From Taibaiella sp. (GTDB lineage Bacteria > Bacteroidota > Bacteroidia > Chitinophagales > Chitinophagaceae): 64,000 bases of DNA. Each line of letters opens with the position of its first letter. The stretch's first letter is position 1. Below are positions 7,301-14,639 of the stretch, one piece after another. Location: contig JAEUVV010000005.1 of the NCBI GenBank assembly GCA_016786705.1, positions 1-64,000 on the forward strand. The letters are read 5' to 3'. Below the pieces are notes generated by a model. It had not been told where the DNA came from. It searched no databases and saw nothing but the letters and a program-made list of their open reading frames with translations. Made by a program: the position numbers and the translations under genes.

Positions 7301-8476
7301 ATGAAAAAGTACTTCTTACTAGCTGCGGGTGCAACCGCTCTTTTCCTGGCGTCTTGTAAAAAAGACAAAAAGACAGACGATTCGGATCTGAAAATACCTT
7401 ATTCAGGTTTGTCTGCGACCAGCAGCTATTTTGAAACATTTAAAGGAAGCGACGGCAATACAAGTGTCAGCTTTACCGGCCAGACGCAAAGAATAAAAAT
7501 GCTGCAGGAACTGGATGCCTATATTAAAAAAGGCACCACACAGGTATTAGATGCAGGTAAAATGGAAAATATGTTCCGTCACCAGAACAGCCCATTTGCC
7601 GATGCTGAATTAAATAGTGCAACAGATAAAACCATCATCAGTAAAACAGCACAGTCTTTCGCTAGCACAGCTGCAGAGGCAGAGCGCCAGCGTTTTTTAA
7701 GCTATTTTGAGCAGCTGGAAACAGCCAGCGCTAACTTTGCTACAGAAGCAGTAGCAGGAACAGCAGGCTTTGTAGCAAACGGCAGCAGCAAATACCTGGT
7801 TGATGCTAAAGGCTTTGAATACGCCCAGTTCGTACAGAAAGGCCTGATCGGCGCCATGCTTTTAGACCAGATCTCCAATATCTACCTGGGTACTGAAAAA
7901 ATGGCTGCTGATAATGCGACTATTGTGGAAGGTAAAAACTATACCGCTTTAGAGCATCACTGGGATGAAGCTTACGGATACCTTACGGCAAACGCTACTT
8001 ATCCGATGAAAGATCCTGCTGATAATACTAAATGGAAAGAAGTATTCCTGGGTAGCTATGTGCGCCAGGTAGGTTTTGATGCCGGAGAGCCGCAGGCTAT
8101 CTTTATGGCTTACCTTACCGGTCGTGCAGCTATTGTCAATAAAGACCTGGCCAAACGCAATGAGCAGATCAATATCATCAGGACAAAATTAGAAACAGCC
8201 ATAGCTACTATCGCTATTTCTTACCTGAATAAAACGAAAACTGCAGCTAATAACGGGGCTAAGTTTCACTCTTTATCTGAAGGGATAGGCTTCCTGTATG
8301 CTTTAAGATATGCTTATGGTGCAAAAGTCAATGCTGCAAAATCAGACGAATTAATGGCCGCTTTGATGAACAAGCCTAATGGTTTCTGGGACCTGACCAA
8401 CGCGGATATTGATGCGGTAAGAGACCAGATTGCTACCCTTACCGGTGTGGATAAGACTTCGGTGGTGAACCACTAA
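7301..8476 (+). CDS. DUF4856 family lipoprotein
   Basis: A 391-residue lipoprotein (MKKYFLLAAGATALFLASC, lipobox cysteine 19). The mature part is predicted almost wholly helical and fits the DUF4856 family, with the typical opening DLKIPYSGLSATSSYFETF, the FRHQNSPF segment and EHHWDEAYGY (about 220-230). The protein should sit on a membrane facing the periplasm or outside. It is the first gene of a run with imelysin, HTTM and TonB-receptor genes, and DUF4856 proteins are known to accompany imelysin-like peptidase-M75 proteins. A role in iron or other metal uptake is inferred from this context. A perfect hairpin separates it from the next gene. Confidence 0.8.
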   Translation: MKKYFLLAAGATALFLASCKKDKKTDDSDLKIPYSGLSATSSYFETFKGSDGNTSVSFTGQTQRIKMLQELDAYIKKGTTQVLDAGKMENMFRHQNSPFADAELNSATDKTIISKTAQSFASTAAEAERQRFLSYFEQLETASANFATEAVAGTAGFVANGSSKYLVDAKGFEYAQFVQKGLIGAMLLDQISNIYLGTEKMAADNATIVEGKNYTALEHHWDEAYGYLTANATYPMKDPADNTKWKEVFLGSYVRQVGFDAGEPQAIFMAYLTGRAAIVNKDLAKRNEQINIIRTKLETAIATIAISYLNKTKTAANNGAKFHSLSEGIGFLYALRYAYGAKVNAAKSDELMAALMNKPNGFWDLTNADIDAVRDQIATLTGVDKTSVVNH

Positions 8477-8496
8477 TTTTAAATTGTATTGGATTA

Positions 8497-8531
8497 CAGG
8501 CAACAAGGTTCTTATACCCCCTTGTTGCCTG
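8497..8531 (+). terminator. Intercistronic hairpin between DUF4856 and imelysin genes
   Basis: CAGGCAACAAGG (8497-8508) and CCTTGTTGCCTG (8520-8531) form a perfect 12-bp stem with an 11-base loop and no T run. It could be a partial terminator or a stabilising/processing hairpin that adjusts the ratio of the two lipoproteins. Confidence 0.5.
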
Positions 8532-8553
8532 TTGCTAAAAATTATTATTTGTC

Positions 8554-9693
8554 ATGAAAGTAAATATGCAAAAACTCATACTGGGCCTGCTCGGTAGTTC
8601 CCTGCTCCTGGCTTTGATGTTGATTGCTTCCTGCGACAAAAAGGGAAGTGGTACAGAGGATAATAAGGCCCTGGACCGGAAAGCGCTTTTTGAAAATTAC
8701 GCGACGCATTACATTTTACCGGCTTACCAGGCCCTGAATACGGACCTGGAATCCCTGCAGCAAGCCGCGGTTACATTTAGTGCAAGCCCGGATGCGGTTA
8801 ACTTAAACGCTTTAAGGGCCAGCTGGTATACGGCCTATCTAACCTGGCAAAAAACAGATATGCTGGAATTTGGCCCTGCTGAAACGCAAAGCCTGAGAAG
8901 CTTTCTGAACATATACCCGGTAACAACCTCAAAGGTGAACCAAAATATAATCAGTGGCACTTACAACCTGGAAACCTTTAATAACTACGATGCGCAGGGC
9001 TTCCCGGCTTTGGACTACCTGCTTCATGGCCTTGCCGATAACGATACGGAACTCCTGGTCTATTATACCACAAATCCACAAGCCCAGGCGCGCTTAAGTT
9101 ACCTGAAAGCTGTTATAGCCAAAATGAAAGAGAAAGTAAACGCTGTGCATAGTAAATGGCAGAGCTACCAGGCCGATTTTATTAATGCTACAGGTACCGA
9201 TGTGGAAGGCAGCTTGTCAAAAATGGTAAATGCATTTGTATTGTACTATGAACGGTTTTTACGTTCCGGCAAGATCGGTTACCCGGTGGGCGCTATGACC
9301 GCGCAACCTTTGCCTACGCATTGTGAAGCCTATTATGCACCTGAAAAAGGTAAAGCGCTGGCAGCGGAAGCGTTGAAAAGTGTGATCGCTTTTTATGAAG
9401 GCAAGAGCTTCGATGGTAGTCAAAGCGGGAAAAGTATGAAAACCTACCTGGCGGCCATTGGTACCAAGGATGATGCCGGAACGCTGATGGCAGATGTAAT
9501 TAGTAATGAGCTTAATGCTGCATTGACCGCCTTGAACAGTGTTAATGGTACTATCAGGGATGGCGTAGTGAACAACAGGAGCCAGATACTGGGTGTATAT
9601 GACCTGCTGCAAAAAGCAGTAGCTTCTTTAAAAGTGGATATGGTTTCTGCTTTCGGTATTTCCATCACTTATGTAGACAATGACGGTGATTAA
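8554..9693 (+). CDS. Imelysin (peptidase M75) family lipoprotein
   Basis: A 379-residue lipoprotein with signal sequence and lipobox (LMLIASC, cysteine 27). The mature protein is a helical imelysin fold, recognisable from ALFENYATHYILPAYQAL, the FGPAETQSLRSF segment, FPALDYLLHG (about 148-157), and a later segment beginning VVNNRSQILGVYDLLQKAV. Imelysins are iron-regulated proteins related to IrpA and EfeO and bind or handle iron at the cell surface; peptidase activity is doubtful for most. The HxxE-type motif of classical members is not visible here, where the equivalent region reads GPAE. It sits between a DUF4856 lipoprotein and HTTM/TonB genes. The ATG at 8566 (four codons in) is an alternative start. 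Confidence 0.85.
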   Translation: MKVNMQKLILGLLGSSLLLALMLIASCDKKGSGTEDNKALDRKALFENYATHYILPAYQALNTDLESLQQAAVTFSASPDAVNLNALRASWYTAYLTWQKTDMLEFGPAETQSLRSFLNIYPVTTSKVNQNIISGTYNLETFNNYDAQGFPALDYLLHGLADNDTELLVYYTTNPQAQARLSYLKAVIAKMKEKVNAVHSKWQSYQADFINATGTDVEGSLSKMVNAFVLYYERFLRSGKIGYPVGAMTAQPLPTHCEAYYAPEKGKALAAEALKSVIAFYEGKSFDGSQSGKSMKTYLAAIGTKDDAGTLMADVISNELNAALTALNSVNGTIRDGVVNNRSQILGVYDLLQKAVASLKVDMVSAFGISITYVDNDGD

Positions 9694-9723
9694 CCGACCT
9701 TTGTCTTAATAAAGAAAAGTAAA

Positions 9724-11091
9724 TTGTTGAATAAACGCGTTACCTCCATTATAGATTATTTAAGGAAGCCACATTACTCGGCTTCCTTAGCCTTTTTCAG
9801 GATGGCCTTTGGTACCCTGCTGCTGCTCAGTATGCTCCGTTTCTGGAGCAAGGGCTGGATCGGGGAGCTTTATGTTGCGCCGGCCTTCTATTTTAAATAT
9901 TTTGGTTTTAGCTGGGTGCAAAACTGGGGCGACTATACACCCTGGCTATTTTTCATCTGTGGTTTAAGCGCTTTGTTTTTTGCACTAGGTCTCTTTTACC
10001 GGCTGGCTGCAATACTCCTCTTCTTAAGCTTTACTTATATAGAGCTGCTGGATGCTACCAACTACCTTAATCACTACTATTTTGTCAGCCTGGTTTTGTT
10101 TTTAATGATCTTTTTGCCGGCAAATGCAAACCTAGCTTTGGATAATAAGCGGAACCCGGCTACATCAAGGCGTTTTGTGCCGCGCTGGACCACAGGAAGC
10201 ATCCGCTTAATGCTGGGTATTGTATACTTTTATGCCGGCCTGGCCAAGCTTAATGCAGATTGGATGCTGGAGGCTATGCCCCTGCGCTTATGGTTACCTG
10301 CCAAGAATGATTTGCCGCTAATAGGTAGTTGGTTCAATCACGCGGCTACCGCTTATGTCTTCAGCTGGTTTGGAGCGCTATACGATTTGAGTATTGCTTT
10401 TTTATTATTGTATGCCCGCACCCGGATATGGGCTTACCTTGCCGTAGTGATTTTCCACCTTATGACGGCAATACTGTTTCCTATAGGGATGTTTCCTTAT
10501 GTCATGATCGTGTCTACATTGATCTTTTTTGACACGGCTGCAATGGACCGCCGTTTCCGGAAATGGAAAGCGCTTGCTGTTGGTTTGCCCGTTTGCAAAA
10601 ACAATTTAAACTATGCATTCAGCAGGGTTGCCAAACGCGGGATAGGCATTGTCTTTGTTGTTTTCTTTACCCTGCAGGTACTGCTGCCTTTTCGCTTTAT
10701 GATGTATCCCGGTAACTTATTCTGGACAGAGCAGGGCTACCGGTTCTCCTGGCGGGTGATGCTGATGGAAAAAATGGGTTACGCCCAGTTTGTAGTAAAA
10801 GATGCGGCTACAGGAGAAACAACAGGAGTAAACAATAACCTTTTCCTGACCCGGAACCAGGAGAAAATGATGAGCACACAGCCTGATTTTATACTGCAGT
10901 ATGCTCATTTCCTGGCCCGTCATTACAAAGAAAGGGGTATGCAAAATCCGGAGGTCTATGCACAGGTTTATGTAGCGATGAATGGTCGGCGAAGCCGCTT
11001 ATATATAGATCCCACTATCGATTTATCCAGGCAGGAAGATAACTTTTGTAATAAAGAATGGATACTGCCATTTGAAGAAAGAAAAAAATAA
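9724..11091 (+). CDS. HTTM-domain (vitamin K-dependent gamma-carboxylase-like) membrane protein
   Basis: A 455-residue integral membrane protein with a gamma-carboxylase-like HTTM domain. Evidence: ASLAFFRMAFGTLLLL near the N terminus, the conserved TNYLNHYYFVSLVLF segment (about 117-131), YFYAGLAKLNADWM (about 170-184) with its conserved lysine, and a soluble C-terminal part. Bacterial homologues are widespread but their reaction is mostly unknown; carboxylase activity should not be assumed. The start is TTG at 9724 (or TTG at 9727), since the frame opens only 30 bases upstream and the first ATG would cut the first helix. The stop TAA shares its last base with the ATG of the TonB receptor, so the two are translationally coupled. 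Confidence 0.8.
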   Translation: MLNKRVTSIIDYLRKPHYSASLAFFRMAFGTLLLLSMLRFWSKGWIGELYVAPAFYFKYFGFSWVQNWGDYTPWLFFICGLSALFFALGLFYRLAAILLFLSFTYIELLDATNYLNHYYFVSLVLFLMIFLPANANLALDNKRNPATSRRFVPRWTTGSIRLMLGIVYFYAGLAKLNADWMLEAMPLRLWLPAKNDLPLIGSWFNHAATAYVFSWFGALYDLSIAFLLLYARTRIWAYLAVVIFHLMTAILFPIGMFPYVMIVSTLIFFDTAAMDRRFRKWKALAVGLPVCKNNLNYAFSRVAKRGIGIVFVVFFTLQVLLPFRFMMYPGNLFWTEQGYRFSWRVMLMEKMGYAQFVVKDAATGETTGVNNNLFLTRNQEKMMSTQPDFILQYAHFLARHYKERGMQNPEVYAQVYVAMNGRRSRLYIDPTIDLSRQEDNFCNKEWILPFEERKK

Positions 11092-13286
11092 TGATGAAAT
11101 TTATAGGCCTGTTCTTAGCGTTAAATGCATATGTATGGTGTCTTTCTGCACAGGAGGCAGATACGGTGGTTCATGAAATTAAGGGAGTCACTGTTACAGA
11201 TAAAAAGAAAGGCAATTTCGGCCACCTGCGCAGCCTGGACGAGATGAAGCTTACAGTAGGTAAGAAATCGGAAGTGATTAATGTTGCGGCGCTCACTGTA
11301 AATAAATCGACCAATAATACCCGGCAGGTGTACGCGAAAGTAACCGGTCTGAATATTTTTGAAAATGACGGCTCTGGTTTACAGTTAAGTATAGGCGGCA
11401 GGGGCCTGGATCCTAATCGTACCGCCAACTTTAATGTGCGCCAGAATGGCTATGATATCAGTGCTGATGCCTTAGGGTATCCAGAAAGCTATTATACCCC
11501 GCCTTCAGATGCCCTCAGTCGTATAGAGCTGATAAAAGGAGCGGCCAGCCTCCAGTTCGGCACACAGTTTGGCGGCTTGCTGAACTTCAGGATGAAACAA
11601 CCAGGCGGTGAAAAAAAGATCGCTGCGGAATTGAAGCAAACCATAGGTTCCTGGGGCTTCCTGGGCTCTTATAATAGTGTGAACGGGACCATCGGTAAAT
11701 TCAGCTATTTTGCCTACGCACACTACAAAAGAGGGGATGGGTGGCGGCCCAATAGCCGCTTCGAATCCTTCAATGCATATGGAGATTTTCATTTCCAGTT
11801 AAATGAGCGGCACCGGATCGGCCTGGAAATTACCAGCCTGCATTATACAGCCCAGCAGCCCGGTGGTTTGGATGATCGCATGTTTGCTGAAGATGCCCGC
11901 CAGAGCAACCGGGAGCGGAACTGGTTCCGGGTAAAGTGGAATCTCCTGAACCTGCATTGGGACGCGCAGTTAAGTTCAAGCATTAAATGGCAGACCCAGG
12001 TCTATGCTTTAATGGCAGGGCGTGATGCTTTAGGTTACCGCCCTAACCGGCCATCACAGCCTGATAACGGGGGCGCTAGAGACCTTTTAAAAGGAGACTT
12101 TAATACCCTGGGGTTTGAATCCAGGTTGGTGAAAAATTATAAGCTCGGAGCGCAGCCCCAGCATCTTTTGGCCGGGGTGCGTATTTATAATGGGAAAAGT
12201 AAAAGTGTACAAGGGAATGTGAACAATCCTGGCGATAAGGATTTTACCTTTCATGACCCCGGGTCGGAAGTATTGAACGAGTATACTTTGCCGAATAACA
12301 ATGTCGCTCTTTTTGCAGAGCAATGGTTTAAGCTGAGCGATCGCTGGAGCATTACACCAGGTATTCGCTGGGAGTGGATCAGGACCCGGGCGCAGGGTAT
12401 GTACCGGGAAGTAGTACGGGACCTGCGCGACAGCATTATCCTGGATAACCGTATTGCAGAAAACAGGGAGCTACCGAGAAGCTTTTTCATTGCCGGCCTA
12501 GGCTTGAATTACAATTGTAGTGACCAGGCGGATATCTACGGGAATATTTCCCAGAACTATCGTTCGGTAACCTTCAGCGATATACGCACCATAAATCCTT
12601 CCTTCGAGATCGATAAAGATATTAGTGACGAGCGGGGCTGGAGCGCCGATCTGGGCGTGCGTGGGAAAATAAAAGACCTCGTCCGTTTTGATATCAGCAT
12701 GTTCCATTTGTATTATGGCAACAGGATAGGGGAGTACTATTACGCGCGGCCTAATGGGCAGGTCGTGCGCAAAAGAGCTAACATCGGGGCTTCCCGGGTT
12801 AGCGGTCTTGAATCTTTTGTTGAAGTAGATGTATTGGACTTATTCCGCACCGGGGATAGTTCCCGCTTTGATATCCGCTGGTATAATAACCTTGCCCTGA
12901 CCCATTCGGCATATACCGAAAGCATTATACCCAATGTGAAAGGAAGCCAGGTAGAATATGTCCCTTCCCTCAACTGGAAAACAGGCCTGGAATGGCGTTA
13001 CGGGCAGTTTAAGGCAAGCACACAAATGAGCTACCTGTCCCGGCAGTTCGCGGATGCGACCAATGCAAAAGAGGGCGGGTACAGTGGTGTTAACGGGTTG
13101 ATCCCGGCTTTTGTGCTGTTTGATATTTCCTTGGGGATGAACTGGAAACGCTACCTGCTTGAATTTTCCGTTAATAATGTTGCAGACGCAAAATATTTTA
13201 CCCGCAGGGCGACAGGCTATCCGGGCCCGGGCATCATTCCCGGGGAAGGACGCAGCTTTTACCTGACTTTGGGAGTGCGCTTGTAA
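11091..13286 (+). CDS. TonB-dependent outer-membrane receptor, FecA-like
   Basis: A 731-residue receptor. The signal peptide ends near residue 21 (CLSAQ). There is no carboxypeptidase-like N-terminal extension, so this is not SusC type. The plug domain (about 60-190) contains NNTRQVYAKVTGLNIFENDG, then LSIGGRGLDPNRTANFNVRQ and IELIKGAASLQFGTQFGGLLN. The rest is a beta-barrel ending in an aromatic-rich strand (GRSFYLTLGVRL). The form resembles ferric-dicitrate-type receptors. It is the last gene of the DUF4856-imelysin-HTTM operon, overlapping the HTTM stop by one base, and is followed by a strong terminator. Transport of an iron complex is likely but the ligand is unknown. Confidence 0.87.
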   Translation: MMKFIGLFLALNAYVWCLSAQEADTVVHEIKGVTVTDKKKGNFGHLRSLDEMKLTVGKKSEVINVAALTVNKSTNNTRQVYAKVTGLNIFENDGSGLQLSIGGRGLDPNRTANFNVRQNGYDISADALGYPESYYTPPSDALSRIELIKGAASLQFGTQFGGLLNFRMKQPGGEKKIAAELKQTIGSWGFLGSYNSVNGTIGKFSYFAYAHYKRGDGWRPNSRFESFNAYGDFHFQLNERHRIGLEITSLHYTAQQPGGLDDRMFAEDARQSNRERNWFRVKWNLLNLHWDAQLSSSIKWQTQVYALMAGRDALGYRPNRPSQPDNGGARDLLKGDFNTLGFESRLVKNYKLGAQPQHLLAGVRIYNGKSKSVQGNVNNPGDKDFTFHDPGSEVLNEYTLPNNNVALFAEQWFKLSDRWSITPGIRWEWIRTRAQGMYREVVRDLRDSIILDNRIAENRELPRSFFIAGLGLNYNCSDQADIYGNISQNYRSVTFSDIRTINPSFEIDKDISDERGWSADLGVRGKIKDLVRFDISMFHLYYGNRIGEYYYARPNGQVVRKRANIGASRVSGLESFVEVDVLDLFRTGDSSRFDIRWYNNLALTHSAYTESIIPNVKGSQVEYVPSLNWKTGLEWRYGQFKASTQMSYLSRQFADATNAKEGGYSGVNGLIPAFVLFDISLGMNWKRYLLEFSVNNVADAKYFTRRATGYPGPGIIPGEGRSFYLTLGVRL

Positions 13287-13306
13287 GGAAATAGATCGTT
13301 GATCAT

Positions 13307-13345
13307 AAAAAGCCGGCCGGTAATAATTATACCGGCCGGCTTTTT
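13307..13345. terminator. Strong bidirectional terminator
   Basis: AAAAAGCCGGCCGG (13307-13320) pairs with CCGGCCGGCTTTTT, a GC-rich stem with A and T tails that serves the TonB receptor on the plus strand and the thioesterase on the minus strand. Confidence 0.9.
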
Positions 13346-13362
13346 GTATAAATTACCTTTGT

Positions 13363-13752
13363 TTACTCTTTGATTACTTTAGTCGGGCGCTTGTGCTCGT
13401 CTAAAGCCACAAAGGTAAACTCCCCGGAAACGGCCTTCTCCCGCTGATCGGTATACATTTGCTCTATAAAGATCTCAGTTTTTACCTTAAGGCTGCTGGT
13501 ACCTACATAGGAAACTTTTGCGATCAATTCTATAATCGTGCCACCCGGGATCGGTTTTTTAAAATCAATGCGATCACTGCTTACGGTCACCATTTTCTGG
13601 CGGCTAAAACGGGTCGCGGCAATAAAAGCGACTTCATCCATTAATTGCATGGCCGTGCCCCCGAAAAGTGTGTCATAATGGTTCGTGGTATTAGGAAAAA
13701 CGGCCTTGAATATTCTTGTTTCAGATTGCGCGATGCGTTGTTCTAAATTCAT
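13363..13752 (-). CDS. Acyl-CoA thioesterase, hotdog fold (YciA/BACH type)
   Basis: A 129-residue single-hotdog protein. Motifs: TNHYDTLFGGTAMQLMDEVAFIAA (positions about 22-45), where N-x-x-x-T-L-F-G-G and the following aspartate/glutamate form the active site, then DFKKPIPGG and a long beta strand region. These enzymes hydrolyse acyl-CoA to free acid and CoA in the cytosol and usually act as hexamers. It is transcribed convergently with the TonB receptor and away from the TM2 operon. Substrate chain length cannot be read from sequence. Confidence 0.85.
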   Translation of the reverse strand: MNLEQRIAQSETRIFKAVFPNTTNHYDTLFGGTAMQLMDEVAFIAATRFSRQKMVTVSSDRIDFKKPIPGGTIIELIAKVSYVGTSSLKVKTEIFIEQMYTDQREKAVSGEFTFVALDEHKRPTKVIKE

Positions 13753-13855
13753 AAAGGTTGCTCAAAATTAATGATGGGCTCAAATGTACATTCTTTTCTT
13801 TCATCCCCTGTCGCTAAAATGAGAATTTCTTTATTGTTAAATAAATGCAAAATAT

Positions 13856-13878
13856 AGTATTATGTATTGCATAGTACT
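13856..13878. promoter_or_regulatory. 23-bp palindrome, candidate PadR operator
   Basis: The sequence AGTAyTATGyA ... TrCATArTACT is symmetric at 18 of 23 positions. It overlaps the TTG -33 element (13867-13869) of the promoter of the operon that encodes PadR itself, so binding would block transcription. PadR proteins are known to bind dyads of this kind and often regulate their own operon. Confidence 0.55.
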
Positions 13879-13898
13879 GTATAAAGGATATATCTTTG
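13867..13898 (+). promoter_or_regulatory. Promoter of the TM2-PadR-PspC operon
   Basis: TTG (13867-13869), 21-base spacer, TATCTTTG (13891-13898) followed by C. It fits the Bacteroidota consensus, 19 bases ahead of the ATG at 13918. Confidence 0.65.
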
Positions 13899-13917
13899 CA
13901 TTGTAAAATAATAAACA

Positions 13918-14259
13918 ATGCTACAGGACAACGAAAAATATTGTAAAGATTGCGGTAAGGTCATCCATGTGAACGCGGAGATCTGCCCTAATTGCGGGGT
14001 ACGCCAGATGCCACCACCAGCCAATGAATATTTGCCGGCAATACGCCGCAGCGATGACCAGAAATGGCTGATCACTTTACTGCTCTGTTTCTTCGGTGGG
14101 GTCATCGGCCTGCATAACTTTTATAACCGAAAAATCGGTTATGGTATTCTGCAGATCATCACATTCGGTGGTTTCGGGATATGGGTACTGGTAGACCTGA
14201 TCATGATCGTGACCAATAACTTCAGGGATAAAGAAGGCAACTATATTACTTACAACTAA
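13918..14259 (+). CDS. TM2-domain protein with N-terminal zinc ribbon
   Basis: A 113-residue membrane protein. A zinc ribbon lies at the N terminus (C9-K-D-C12 and C23-P-N-C26). It is followed by a TM2 domain (about 48-105) with two membrane spans: LITLLLCFFGGVIGLHNFYN, then GYGILQIITFGGFGIWVLVD and L. The GGxxGxHxFY motif between helices marks the family. Its biochemical role is unknown in bacteria. It is first in a three-gene operon with padR (42-base gap) and a PspC-domain protein, pointing to a membrane-homeostasis role (inference). Confidence 0.85.
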   Translation: MLQDNEKYCKDCGKVIHVNAEICPNCGVRQMPPPANEYLPAIRRSDDQKWLITLLLCFFGGVIGLHNFYNRKIGYGILQIITFGGFGIWVLVDLIMIVTNNFRDKEGNYITYN

Positions 14260-14301
14260 TGCTTTTGAAAAATGATTATTGAACAATTTTAATAGCGACC
14301 A

Positions 14302-14634
14302 ATGAATATAGATAATGCACAATCACAAATGCGTAAAGGGGTGCTGGAGTATTGCATCCTAGCCATTATCAAGGACCGGGAAGTATATCCCTCAGAGATC
14401 CTGGAGCAAATGAAAATGGCCGGGCTGAATATACTCGAAGGCACGCTTTACCCTTTGCTCACCAGGTTGAAGAACGCGGGCCTGCTGACCTACCGCTGGG
14501 AGGAGAGTACTTCCGGGCCACCCCGGAAATATTTTTCACTGACGCCGGAAGGAGACCAGTTTTATGTAGCGCTTGATGACACCTGGACGCAGATGAGTAC
14601 CGCGGTAAACAATATTATTAACGCTAATGCTTAA
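14302..14634 (+). CDS. PadR-family transcriptional regulator
   Basis: A 110-residue winged-helix protein with the PadR pattern: MRKGVLEYCILAIIKDREVY (helix 1), ILEGTLYPLLTRLKNAGLL (recognition helix and wing) and SGPPRKYFSLTPEG. It is the short subfamily with one C-terminal dimerisation helix. PadR proteins are usually repressors. The gene lies 5 bases ahead of the PspC gene, so its likely target is its own operon, whose promoter carries a 23-bp palindrome (13856-13878). No effector can be predicted. Confidence 0.87.
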   Translation: MNIDNAQSQMRKGVLEYCILAIIKDREVYPSEILEQMKMAGLNILEGTLYPLLTRLKNAGLLTYRWEESTSGPPRKYFSLTPEGDQFYVALDDTWTQMSTAVNNIINANA

Positions 14635-14639
14635 AGAAA

